Positions 45,000 through 53,584 of a stretch of 64,000 nucleotides of DNA are shown here, in pieces. Within the stretch, counting starts at the first letter, position 1. Each line of letters opens with the position of its first letter. The stretch is from positions 10,224-74,223 of the forward strand of contig DASZRW010000099.1 in the NCBI GenBank assembly GCA_035549015.1. The letters are read 5' to 3'. The position numbers and the translations under genes were made by a program. The notes beneath the pieces are model-generated. The model saw only the letters and a list, made by a program, of their open reading frames with translations. It did not search any database and was not told the origin of the DNA. The stretch comes from JAFDZV01 sp035549015. Its GTDB lineage: Bacteria; Bacteroidota; Ignavibacteria; OLB7.

Positions 45000-46547
45000 A
45001 TGCGAGGCATCGCGCCTCGAGGATTCGCGCTGCTTCCGGTGCTGCTGCTGCTTGCGGCCCTCAGCCCGGCGGTGCGCGCGCAGCAGCGCGGCGACGCGGA
45101 ATCGATCGGCATGGGGAAGGCCTCCGTGGCGACATCGCGCGGACTCTCCGCGCTCTACGCCAACCCGGGGGCGCTGGGGCTGGAACATATGGGGCTGTAC
45201 GACAGCATACAGCAGGTGGAGGTTGATCTGGCGCTCCTTCCGATGGGGGCGGTGGCCGGCTCCACCTACCTGGACCCATCGTCGCTCAACTTCGTCTTCG
45301 ACAAGAAGGACCGCGGCATCTTCACCGACGAGGACCGCCTGCGGCTGGCCTCGCTGATCGAGGAGGGGCGACTTTCCGCCGATGCCGAGGTGGATGCCTT
45401 CGCGCTCCGGATACGGGCCCCGGGAATCGGCGCCATCGGCATCCGCTACGGCCACCGCGTCCGCGCGCAGATGAACTTCCCGGAGAACTTCCGGACCGGC
45501 GTGCTTGGCAGCGGCGATGTGTTCGCCAGGGACCAGCGGTTCGACAGCCCGGAGATCGGGGGGGACTGGACACGCAACCTTACCGTGACGCTGGCCAGCG
45601 CCTGGGAGCGGCCGATCGACCCGGGGGAGACCTCCGCCTGGTTCCCGGCCTTCGGCGTCGGGTACAGCCTGGCCTACGTGGAGGGGATTGTGCACTTCGA
45701 CGTGGACCAGTCCAGCTGGGCCTCCGCCCACGTGATCCAGTCGCCGCTGGGGGAGACCTACCGGAGCATCGAAGTGCGCGGCGCGTATACGTTCCGTTCC
45801 TCCACGCCGGCGGACTCGCAGTTCAAGGCGTCGGACGCGATTCTCAACTCCGGGCTCTTCGGCTCCAAGACGGTGACATCGATCGGATGGGAAGGGGGGC
45901 TGGGGATGTCCGTGGTGATCCTGCGGAAGATGACCGCGGCCACCGTCTCCATCACCGGCGATCCGTTGAACCCGCAGCAGATGTCGCACGAGGATAGGAG
46001 CAAGCGCGACGCCCTGGTGTTCGGGGTGGCGCTGGACGGCGTGGGGACCATCAACTGGAACGGCGCCAACCGGCTCCGTTCCTACCCGGACATCCGCGAC
46101 ACGCTCACGGACCAGAACGGCGGCATCTCCAACGACGTGATCTACCGCTACACCGCGAAGCTGGATACAATCGGTGCCTTCGCCACCGTGCTCCCGATGA
46201 CGCTGCGCGTTGGCCTGGGGGCGGACGTGACCGCCTTCGTTCCGGGAATCCCGGGGGACCTGATAGCGAGCGTCGAGACGGCGTTCGACATGAACCACCA
46301 GATTGGCGGGGAACGCGCAACGCGCTGTTCGCTGGGGGCGGAGTGGCGTCCCACCAGCTTCTTCGTGCTCCGGAGCGGGATGCAGCTTGGCGGCCGCCTT
46401 GGCGCGGCAATGGCGTTGGGGGTGGGGCTCCGGCCGTTCAGTTGGCTCTCCCTGGATGTCGCCACCTCCGAGGTTACCAGCCTCTTCTTCGCGGATCGCC
46501 GCCGCGTTGACGGCGCGTTCACGCTGGGGACGCATTTCCGGTTGTAG
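45000..46547 (+). CDS. DUF5723-like outer-membrane protein, copy 2
   Basis: 515-residue exported barrel-type protein, paralogous to the gene at 38847. A signal peptide (GFALLPVLLLLAALSPAVRAQ) precedes the family start ESIGMGKASVATSRGLSALY-ANPGAL. Shared blocks include VAGSTYLDPSSLNFVFD, FALRIRAPGIGAIGIRYGHR, YRSIEVRGAYTFRSSTPADS and the final SWLSLDVATSEVTSLF. It ends THFRL. The ATG at 45000 is chosen for the signal; in-frame GTG codons just upstream are possible starts. A strong hairpin follows. Confidence 0.83.
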   Translation: MRGIAPRGFALLPVLLLLAALSPAVRAQQRGDAESIGMGKASVATSRGLSALYANPGALGLEHMGLYDSIQQVEVDLALLPMGAVAGSTYLDPSSLNFVFDKKDRGIFTDEDRLRLASLIEEGRLSADAEVDAFALRIRAPGIGAIGIRYGHRVRAQMNFPENFRTGVLGSGDVFARDQRFDSPEIGGDWTRNLTVTLASAWERPIDPGETSAWFPAFGVGYSLAYVEGIVHFDVDQSSWASAHVIQSPLGETYRSIEVRGAYTFRSSTPADSQFKASDAILNSGLFGSKTVTSIGWEGGLGMSVVILRKMTAATVSITGDPLNPQQMSHEDRSKRDALVFGVALDGVGTINWNGANRLRSYPDIRDTLTDQNGGISNDVIYRYTAKLDTIGAFATVLPMTLRVGLGADVTAFVPGIPGDLIASVETAFDMNHQIGGERATRCSLGAEWRPTSFFVLRSGMQLGGRLGAAMALGVGLRPFSWLSLDVATSEVTSLFFADRRRVDGAFTLGTHFRL

Positions 46548-46585
46548 CGGAGGTGCCCGGAATGTCGTACTGCGATACGACACAC

Positions 46586-46621
46586 GAACGCCCGCCCGGC
46601 TATGTATCCGGCCGGGCGTTC
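46586..46621 (+). terminator. Hairpin after DUF5723-like copy 2
   Basis: GAACGCCCG-CCCGG, loop CTATGTAT, CCGG-CCGGGCGTTC, then TGATTGT. A stable stem 38 bases after the stop codon; the T tract is weak. Confidence 0.55.
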
Positions 46622-47199
46622 TGATTGTGGGAGCATCGGGAATCAGTAGGGACCCTGAGTCGCGCAATGGTGCCATTCGGAGGGCCGGAGGCGCAGGAGG
46701 CGGTGCCGGAGCGAAGCGGAGGTAACCAATGTGTATGCCGGATGCCGCGGGTTGCGCGTGATTGCGCGGCGATTATTTGAGGGGTCCTGTAGAGTGTAAC
46801 GACATTGTCGGTGTTTCGACACGTCCACCGGCTACTTCAGGTCTGTCCTGACTGGGACGCACGGAATGGGAGTGGGGGCGTTGGCCGGCCGGCCCGCGCA
46901 CCCTGTACGCGCCTCGAAGAGAACCCCTTGTGACTTCCTCTTGGCGAGGGGAGGAACGCTTACGGATCCAAGCGGCCCATTCTCCACTTGAACTGCTGAT
47001 TCGTTTCATGATCGCACTTCTCATGTATGGAGTTGGGGCATGAGGCGTGCCGAATTGAAGTGCATGGTGGCAAATGTTTACGCACCACCAACGCCGTCGC
47101 GTCCGGTGGGCCGCAACCGCGAGGAGCGTTCGGCAACGGCCTCACGTCCCCTCGCGGTGCATTCAGCGAATCAATGCCGGTGGTTACCGGACCATCGCA
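46622..47199. other. Intergenic region, no gene recognised
   Basis: About 580 bases without a supported reading frame, downstream of both flanking convergent genes. Base composition is like the rest of the window. Small frames here have no ribosome-binding site, signal or recognisable motif. Confidence 0.4.
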
Positions 47200-47691
47200 T
47201 TACGGGTTCCGGCACGGCGGGCCGGGCACCTGGCAGATAAATATCGTGCACGGATACAACGGATCGGCATTGCGATTGAAGAAGACGTCGAAACAGTTGC
47301 AGGTTGGCGGGAGCGCGATGCTCGGTACCCATGCGTTCGCCGCGATCGGTGGCGGCACGAGCCCGCAATTGCAGGGCGCCGGTGCCGGCTGTATCAATGG
47401 AATGCAGGCTCCTGTGCAACTGCGTACTCCCACAATGGTCAACCCCGGCGGAGGGGTCGGCACAACGAGGACTCCAAATGCCGGCACAACGACCACAGGA
47501 ATTGCCCCGGCCGGTACCGTGCAAAAATTCAGTTGGACGGGGAATGGCGTGCAGTTGCGAATGGTTGCATTGGCGCAAGGGGGATTCCAGGGGAGCGCCT
47601 GCGCCTGCACGGAATCCGCACCTGCGCTCAGCAGAGCAACGGCAACAAGGGCCGCGAACAATGCCGTGGTTGAACGGGTGATTCGTTTCAT
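47200..47691 (-). CDS. Secreted Cys/Pro-rich protein of unknown function
   Basis: 163-residue exported protein. A signal peptide (TTALFAALVAVALLSAGADS, ending VQAQ) precedes a mature part of about 130 residues with twelve cysteines and very high proline content (PPCANATIRNC, NFCTVPAG, VRSCTGACIPL, APAPCNCGLV, PPTCNCFDVFF, YPCTIFICQVPGPPC). The even number of cysteines, several in CxC or CxxxxC spacing, suggests disulfide-stabilised extracellular structure. I do not recognise a family. The ATG at 47691 is supported by GAGGTG six bases upstream. It appears monocistronic. Confidence 0.78.
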   Translation of the reverse strand: MKRITRSTTALFAALVAVALLSAGADSVQAQALPWNPPCANATIRNCTPFPVQLNFCTVPAGAIPVVVVPAFGVLVVPTPPPGLTIVGVRSCTGACIPLIQPAPAPCNCGLVPPPIAANAWVPSIALPPTCNCFDVFFNRNADPLYPCTIFICQVPGPPCRNP

Positions 47692-48374
47692 CTGTACACC
47701 TCGATGTATGAATGGGTGATAAGGAGAGCCGATGTGAAGCGCATGGGGATCGATGCGCGGGGTGCCGGGGCCGTTCGTACGCATGCGCCCGGCGACTGGA
47801 TATGATGTAGGAGCGTTGACGCGGCGGCGATTGGACCTGCATTGCAGCGGTGAAGCGAAAAAGTACCCTTCAGGGGGTATAGGCTCGCCGCCATGGAAGA
47901 GGGGAGGTATCATCGAGGCCCGGGGGCCATACCAACGCTCCCGCGCCCGGGCGGCCGCCATGTCGGAGAGCGACGCATCTGCACCCGTTGGCGGAAACCG
48001 GCCGGTAGACGGTACCGCATGCAGGGAGTGCGGCGCGTTCGGGCGAATGCGTTTGAATGCGGATAGAGACCCACCCCGTTTTCTCCACCTCTCTATCCAT
48101 CGAACCGGAAGCCTGCCAACCATGGCGCGGCATGAGCGCGGTGCGGAACGTTCGGGCGAGTGCGGCCGAACCGTGGAATGCGATCCACCCCGTTTCCTCT
48201 TTTCTGCCACGGCGCCCCACCGGCGACACCCCGGATCTGCGTTGCCGGCACTTCCAAATGTTGCCCCTGTATGTCAAGTATTGTCAACAGTGTGAGCGGT
48301 GCCGGGATCACGCGTTCCATCCTCCGGCGTCCGCACCACGTATCGCCCTGCGACGCCGGCGGCCGGAAAACAGT
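47692..48374. other. Intergenic region containing a duplicated element
   Basis: About 680 bases upstream of the Cys/Pro-rich gene and downstream of clpB, with no supported gene. It contains two imperfect copies of a ~100-base element (see the repeat entry). Confidence 0.4.
47994..48204. repeat. Two imperfect tandem copies of a ~113-base element
   Basis: GTGCGG(CG/AA)CGTTCGGGCGA(A/G)TGCG occurs at 48028 and again at 48141, and CCACCCCGTTT occurs at 48071 and 48185, the same offset. The copies have diverged but align over roughly 100 bases. No coding role is visible; frames on the minus strand show a ~37-residue periodicity that merely reflects the duplication. Confidence 0.5.
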
Positions 48375-48411
48375 GCGGCGCCATTGCGTAGAGCATACGC
48401 AATGGCGCCGC
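48375..48411 (-). terminator. Terminator after clpB
   Basis: Perfect 15-base stem GCGGCGCCATTGCGT / ACGCAATGGCGCCGC with a 7-base loop. On the minus strand it follows the clpB stop codon by 33 bases and is followed by CTGTTTTCC, so it most likely ends the clpB transcript. Confidence 0.7.
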
Positions 48412-48444
48412 TGACAGTTCGTTGGCCGGGGGGGCGCTGCCGGC

Positions 48445-49782
48445 TCAGGCGTGAACGAAGTCGATCAGGCCCTGATCGTCCAGCACTACCCTGACGGTAT
48501 CGCCGGAGGTAAAGACTCCCTCCAGGAGCATAGTGGAGAGGGGGTTGGTGATGTATCGCTGTATCACCCGCTTCAGCGGCCGCGCGCCGTAGGTGATATC
48601 GTACCCCAGCTTGGCCACCCAGTCCTTGGCTTCGTCCGTGATGGTGAAGCCGATGTTGTTGGCCTTCAGCATGCGCTCCACGCGATCGACCTGAACGTCC
48701 ACGATGGTGCGGATCTCCTCCGGCGTGAGAGGCTTGAAGACAACGATGTCATCGATGCGGTTCAGGAACTCCGGGCGGAGCTGCTGGCGGAGCATCTCCA
48801 CCAGCTTCACGCGAATCTCACCCATAACGGACTCGCGGTTCTCCGGGGTAATGGTGCCGAGCTTCTCCTGGATCAGGTGCGAGCCGAGGTTGGAGGTCAT
48901 GATGATGATGGTGTTCTTGAAACTCACCACATGCCCCTGGCTGTCCGTGAGGCGGCCTTCATCCAGGACCTGCAGAAGAATGTTGAACACCTCCGGGTGC
49001 GCCTTCTCGATCTCATCCAGCAGCACCACGGAGTAGGGGCGGCGGCGTACGGCCTCGGTGAGCTGGCCCCCCTCCTCATAGCCCACATAGCCGGGAGGCG
49101 CGCCAACCAGACGGGAGACGGCGAACTTCTCCATGTACTCCGACATGTCGATCCGTACCATCGCGCGCTCATCATCGAAGAGGAACTCCGCGAGCGCCCG
49201 TGCCAGCTCCGTCTTGCCCACGCCGGTGGTGCCGAGGAAGATGAAGGAGCCGATGGGGCGGTTCTGGTCCTGCAGCCCGGCGCGGGAGCGGCGGATGGCG
49301 TTGGAGACGGCGGAGACCGCATCGTCCTGCCCGATCACGCGCTCGTGCAGGCGATCCTCCATCTTCACCAGCTTGGTGCGCTCGCTCTCCAGCATGCGCG
49401 TTACCGGGATGCCGGTCCATTTGGAGACCACTTCCGCGATATCATCGGCATCCACCTCCTCCTTCAGCATGCGATGCCCCTTCTGCGCCTCCTCCAGGCG
49501 CGCGTTGGTTTCCACGAGCTGCCTCTCCAGTTCGGTGATGCGGCCGTAGCGGATCTCCGCCACCTTCCCGAGATCGCCCATGCGTTCGTAGTTGGCCGCC
49601 TCCGTCTTCAGATCCTCGATCTGGCTCTTCATGCCGCGGATGGTGCCGATGAGTTCCTTCTCCACCTGCCACTGCGTCTTCAACCGCCCCCGCTGCTCCT
49701 GAAGCTGTGCGAGTTCGCCCTCGATCTCCTGAAGCCGTGCGCGTGTGGCGGCCATGTGGTCCGTCTGTTCAACTTTCGCCAT
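48445..49782 (-). CDS. Half-length ClpB-type disaggregase (M domain plus second AAA+ domain)
   Basis: 445-residue Hsp100 protein that aligns only to the second half of ClpB (normally about 860 residues). It starts with the coiled-coil middle domain (LQEIEGELAQLQEQRGRLKT to about residue 115), continues through VVSKWTGIPVTRML, and contains a complete second AAA+ domain: Walker A GTTGVGKT (184-191), pore loop GYVGYEEGG, Walker B VVLLDEIEKAH, arginine finger in FLNRID (342) and sensor-2 GARPLKR. The N domain and AAA+ domain 1 are absent; upstream sequence has an in-frame stop and no trace of them. The ATG at 49782 has an AGAGAG site, so it looks like a deliberately expressed short form, not a mis-called start. 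Activity would presumably require a different assembly mode or a separate partner. Confidence 0.88.
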   Translation of the reverse strand: MAKVEQTDHMAATRARLQEIEGELAQLQEQRGRLKTQWQVEKELIGTIRGMKSQIEDLKTEAANYERMGDLGKVAEIRYGRITELERQLVETNARLEEAQKGHRMLKEEVDADDIAEVVSKWTGIPVTRMLESERTKLVKMEDRLHERVIGQDDAVSAVSNAIRRSRAGLQDQNRPIGSFIFLGTTGVGKTELARALAEFLFDDERAMVRIDMSEYMEKFAVSRLVGAPPGYVGYEEGGQLTEAVRRRPYSVVLLDEIEKAHPEVFNILLQVLDEGRLTDSQGHVVSFKNTIIIMTSNLGSHLIQEKLGTITPENRESVMGEIRVKLVEMLRQQLRPEFLNRIDDIVVFKPLTPEEIRTIVDVQVDRVERMLKANNIGFTITDEAKDWVAKLGYDITYGARPLKRVIQRYITNPLSTMLLEGVFTSGDTVRVVLDDQGLIDFVHA

Positions 49783-50177
49783 GTGACTCTCTATCTCTTT
49801 GGTAATTCATCGTGCCTCCGGGTGCCGGCTCTCCCGATGCCGTTGCTCCGCTCCTGGTCCCATGCGCACAGTCTCCGGTTCCATTGCGTATCGAAGCAGG
49901 CATCGCGGCACTACCGGCCCACCGATGGACGTTCTTCACTCTGCATGCGCGCAGCGAATTTATCAACACGAGCCGATCATCCAACGCAATGGCCTGTGGT
50001 TGGATGATCATTATCGTATGACGGTGTGTTGCCTGTGTTCATTGTTCGGGGTAGATCGGTATCTTTGCGCGATGCGGTTCCCTGCACTCGCACACGAGCC
50101 CGCGTTCCCCGCCCGCAACGCCTGTTCCACAGGCCCCGCGGCGTGAGCTCGTAAACGTTCTGGAAGACATCGGTATC
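49783..50177. promoter_or_regulatory. Divergent clpB/plsY control region with inverted repeat
   Basis: An 11-base inverted repeat GATCATCCAAC-N13-GTTGGATGATC lies at 49975-50009. Its left half overlaps the -33 TTG (49984-49982, minus strand) of a near-match promoter for clpB (19-base spacer, TAAATTCG at 49962-49955). Towards plsY, a perfect TAnnTTTG element (TATCTTTG) is at 50060-50067. The repeat is not the CIRCE sequence; it could be the operator of a stress regulator. Confidence 0.45.
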
Positions 50178-50843
50178 ATGGAAATCCTCCTCATTGTCCT
50201 TGTTGCCTACCTGATCGGCTCCATTCCGAGTGCCGTGATCATCAGCAAACTCTTCTACGGTTTCGACATTCGTGAGAAGGGGAGCGGCAACATGGGGAGC
50301 ACCAACACGTTCCGCGTGCTGGGATGGAAGGCCGGTCTGGTTGTACAGATACTCGATGTGATGAAGGGAGTGGCCGCCGTGATCGTGGCCGTCAAGATCT
50401 TCGACGGTGTGCTTCCGTTTCCGAACGCCACCGGATTCGAGGACATCACGATCGTGAAAACCATTGCCGGCATCGCGGCGGTGCTTGGCCACATCTTCAC
50501 GGCGTTCGCCGGCTTTCGCGGAGGCAAGGGGATCAACACCGCGCTCGGCATGCTTATCGGCATTGCTCCGGTGGAGCTTGCGGTTGCCGTTGGTGTGTTC
50601 CTCCTGGTGGTTGTGGCTTCGGGATATGTTTCGCTTGGCTCCATCATTGCCGCAGTGACGCTTCCCACCACGATGGTGGTGCGCTACAACATCTTCCATG
50701 TGCAGATCGAGGGATACAACACCCTGATTCTCTTCTGCGCTGGCCTCGCCGCCCTCATCATCTACACGCACCGCTCAAACATCCGCCGCCTGTTCGAAGG
50801 GCGGGAGAACCGCTTCAACAAACTCCGCATCTTTCATCGTTAG
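50178..50843 (+). CDS. plsY: Glycerol-3-phosphate acyltransferase PlsY
   Basis: 221-residue inner-membrane enzyme that transfers the acyl group of acyl-phosphate to glycerol-3-phosphate, the first step of phospholipid synthesis. The family motifs are visible: GSIPSAVIISKLFYGFDIRE (motif 1), KGSGNMGSTNTFRVLGWKAG with the glycerol-phosphate site, and GFRGGKGINTALGMLI (motif 3). Seven membrane segments are predicted. It is followed 13 bases later by gpsA, which makes its substrate, so the two form a functional operon. Confidence 0.95.
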   Translation: MEILLIVLVAYLIGSIPSAVIISKLFYGFDIREKGSGNMGSTNTFRVLGWKAGLVVQILDVMKGVAAVIVAVKIFDGVLPFPNATGFEDITIVKTIAGIAAVLGHIFTAFAGFRGGKGINTALGMLIGIAPVELAVAVGVFLLVVVASGYVSLGSIIAAVTLPTTMVVRYNIFHVQIEGYNTLILFCAGLAALIIYTHRSNIRRLFEGRENRFNKLRIFHR

Positions 50844-50856
50844 CCGGCGCGAACGT

Positions 50857-51855
50857 ATGACTGTTGGTTTCGTCGGGGCTGGAAGCTGGGGTACCACCCT
50901 CGCGGTTCACCTTGCATCACAGGGGCATGACGTGCTTCTCTGGGCATACGATCCCGCCCAGACATTGCGCCTGCGCGCCGAGCGCGAGAACCATCTCTAC
51001 CTTCCCGGCATTCCCTTCCCTGACCGGATCACTATCGTGGACGACGTGAACGAGGCTGCGTCCGCGTCCGTTGTGGTGATCGCCACCCCCACGCAGTTCA
51101 TCCGCGGGACAATGGCCCGGGTATCCGCCGACCTGCTTGCCCGGGCCGTGGTGGTGAGCGTATCGAAGGGGATCGAACAGGGAACGCTTCTTCGGATCAG
51201 CGAGCTGCTGCATGCCACCCACGGGGTTGAGGCGGAGCGGTTCGTGGCGCTATCGGGGCCAAGCCATGCCGAGGAGGTTGCGCAGCGGATTCCGACACTG
51301 GTTGTTGCCGCCTGTGCATCGCTGGCCACGGCGGAGCGGGTGCAGGATCTGTTCAACGCGGACCACCTCCGGGTGTATCGCAGCGATGATATCATCGGCG
51401 TGGAGCTTGGCGGTGCGGTGAAGAATGTGATAGCCGTCTGCGCGGGGATCCTGGACGGCCTCGCGTTCGGCGACAACACGAAGGCGGCGTTGATGACGCG
51501 GGGCCTTGCGGAGATCACGCGCCTGGGGGTTGCGCTCGGCGCGCATGCTCAGACGTTCAGCGGCCTCTCCGGGCTCGGCGATCTGATCGTGACCTGCACC
51601 AGCCGCCACAGCCGCAACCGGCACGTTGGGGAGGAGATCGGCAGGGGGCGGCGCCTGGAGGAGGTTGTTGGAGAGATGAAGATGGTGGCCGAAGGGGTTA
51701 CCACCACGTCGTCGGCGCATCAGCTTGCCGCGCGCCTGGGAGTGGAGACCCCGATCACCAACGAAGTCTATCGTGTGCTCTTCGAGGGGAAGGATCCTCG
51801 CGAGGCCACGTACGCGTTGATGACCCGGCAGATGAAGCATGAGATCTGGACCTGA
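50857..51855 (+). CDS. gpsA: Glycerol-3-phosphate dehydrogenase (NAD(P)+) GpsA
   Basis: 332-residue cytoplasmic enzyme reducing dihydroxyacetone phosphate to sn-glycerol-3-phosphate for phospholipid synthesis. The Rossmann motif GAGSWGTTLA is at the N-terminus, followed by SVSKGIEQGTLLRISELL and ALSGPSHAEEVAQ. The catalytic lysine is in ELGGAVKNVIAVCAGILDGL, and the C-terminal domain has the FSGLSGLGDLIVTCTSRHSR motif. The start codon is 13 bases after plsY, which suggests co-transcription. Confidence 0.96.
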   Translation: MTVGFVGAGSWGTTLAVHLASQGHDVLLWAYDPAQTLRLRAERENHLYLPGIPFPDRITIVDDVNEAASASVVVIATPTQFIRGTMARVSADLLARAVVVSVSKGIEQGTLLRISELLHATHGVEAERFVALSGPSHAEEVAQRIPTLVVAACASLATAERVQDLFNADHLRVYRSDDIIGVELGGAVKNVIAVCAGILDGLAFGDNTKAALMTRGLAEITRLGVALGAHAQTFSGLSGLGDLIVTCTSRHSRNRHVGEEIGRGRRLEEVVGEMKMVAEGVTTTSSAHQLAARLGVETPITNEVYRVLFEGKDPREATYALMTRQMKHEIWT

Positions 51856-52219
51856 ACCGGCGGGTGTTCCGGCCCGGCAATTGAGCCGATCGAGTACCGG
51901 CTCCCGATTCGCTTCATGCCATCCGAAAGCGACGGCGCGATGGGCTTTCCGGATCGCGCCGATAATCGCGGGCCATCCCCGGTCACCATGCCTTCGGCTG
52001 TGACCCGGGCCGAAGAAGTTTCCGCGTCCGGTTCATCCCCGGCTGTTCCGTCAACAGGCTGGTGGTCCCGATGCGGCAGGTGAACACTCCTCGCGGAGTG
52101 CCGTTCTGTTCTTACCGGAATGCACCCGGTGCGTTCCCATGCGCGGCCAGCTGCGCCCCCTTTCCACCGGCCGTTCATGTAATCTCCGTCCTCGCAATTA
52201 CCAGCGAATCCAAACTGAC
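51856..52219. other. Intergenic region between gpsA and waaA
   Basis: 364 bases without a supported gene. A hairpin with stem GGCGCGAT/ATCGCGCC (51934-51960) may end the plsY-gpsA transcript. No clear promoter for waaA is visible. Confidence 0.4.
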
Positions 52220-53479
52220 GTGTGGCCATTCCTTTATCGGAGCGTTATCGGGCCGGCGGTTGCAATCATCGGGCGCATCGTTGCATTCGGCTCGCCAAAG
52301 GTACGCCAGACGCTCGCCGGGCGCAGGGCCTGGCGTGAGCAGCTTGCTCTGTTGCCGCCTCGCGAACCCGGAGTGCGGCGCGTGCACGTTCATGCCGCGT
52401 CGGTAGGAGAATTCGAGCAGGCGAAGCCGATCATCGAGGCGCTGCGCGCGGAGGGGAACCGGATGGTGATCACTGCGTCGTTCTTCTCCTCCAGCGGCTT
52501 CGAACAACAGCGTGGCTATGCCCATGTCGATGCGGTAAGCTATCTGCCTTCCGATTCGGCGCGGGCAATGCGCGACTTCCTCGATCTGATCGATCCCGAT
52601 CTCATCCTGATTCTCCGCTACGACCTCTGGCCCTGCTTCATGCTGGAGGCACGCCGGCGCTCGGTGCCGGTGGCGCTGGTCTCCGGCGTGCTGCGCCGGA
52701 ACTCCGCTCGCTTCCGGCCGCTCCTTCGAGGCTTCTTCGCATGGCTTTACGGGCAGTTGCGCCATATCTATGCGGTGACCTATGCTGACCGCGATGCGTT
52801 CGTGTCGCTGGCACCGTACGTCCCGGTAGAGGTTGGAGGGGATACACGCTACGATCGCGTGTTGATGCGGCTCGATGCTGCCGCACCCGTTCCGGCATTG
52901 GAGGAATCGATCACACGTGGCCGCGCCGTGCTGGTAGCCGGAAGCACGTGGCTGCCGGATGAGGAGCTGCTGGCGGGGGTGGATCGGAGCGCGCTGCTGA
53001 TGGTGGTTGTTCCGCACGAGCCGACGCCGGAGCATGTGGCGCGGCTCCTGGAACAGTTCCCGAACAGTTGCACGCTTTCCGCGCTGGAGCAACGGGCGTT
53101 CTCCGCCGGTGACGCGGTGGATACGATCGTGGTGGACCGGATGGGCATCCTCTTCGGTCTGTACGGATTGGGGACATTCGCCTATGTAGGCGGCGGATTT
53201 GGTGAGGGGGTGCACTCTGTTCTGGAACCGGCCGCCTACGGGCTGCCGGTGTTCTGCGGACCGAAGACCGAACGTTCGCGCGATGCACAGGAGATGCGGA
53301 GCGAGGGATTGCTGACGGTGACGCGCTCGGCGCGCGACCTTGCGGCCGGGCTGGATCTGCTTCTCGCCAATCCAACCCTTCTGGAGCAGCGCCGTTCGGA
53401 GTGCGCGGGATTCGTGCGCAGGCATCAGGGGGCAACGCAGCGGATTATTGCAAGCCTGCGGCGGAACCGGCTGTTGTAG
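52220..53479 (+). CDS. waaA: 3-deoxy-D-manno-octulosonic acid (Kdo) transferase WaaA
   Basis: 419-residue membrane-associated GT-B glycosyltransferase that adds Kdo to lipid A precursor at the inner membrane. The N-terminal anchor (FLYRSVIGPAVAIIGRIVAF) is followed by the conserved VHVHAASVGEFEQAKPII with the catalytic Glu, TASFFSSSGFEQ, and DLILILRYDLWP. The C-terminal half has VAGSTWLPDEELL, VVPHEPTPEHV, AYVGGGFGEGVHSVLEPAAY and GLPVFCGP. The GTG at 52220 aligns with the family start; the frame is open for 27 codons upstream. It shows that the organism makes an LPS-type outer membrane. Confidence 0.93.
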   Translation: MWPFLYRSVIGPAVAIIGRIVAFGSPKVRQTLAGRRAWREQLALLPPREPGVRRVHVHAASVGEFEQAKPIIEALRAEGNRMVITASFFSSSGFEQQRGYAHVDAVSYLPSDSARAMRDFLDLIDPDLILILRYDLWPCFMLEARRRSVPVALVSGVLRRNSARFRPLLRGFFAWLYGQLRHIYAVTYADRDAFVSLAPYVPVEVGGDTRYDRVLMRLDAAAPVPALEESITRGRAVLVAGSTWLPDEELLAGVDRSALLMVVVPHEPTPEHVARLLEQFPNSCTLSALEQRAFSAGDAVDTIVVDRMGILFGLYGLGTFAYVGGGFGEGVHSVLEPAAYGLPVFCGPKTERSRDAQEMRSEGLLTVTRSARDLAAGLDLLLANPTLLEQRRSECAGFVRRHQGATQRIIASLRRNRLL

Positions 53480-53584
53480 CAGGGGGATGCACGGCGCAGG
53501 CAGCCGGCATCGTCATATGAATTGAATCGCCGCGATCACGGCACCCATACTATCTTGCCTCTTCACATTCGCGAGACACGTTCG

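Noticed and set aside
47027..47719. 230-codon plus-strand frame opposite the Cys/Pro-rich gene
   Set aside because: Has no signal or motif, while the minus-strand gene has a good ribosome-binding site and a signal peptide.
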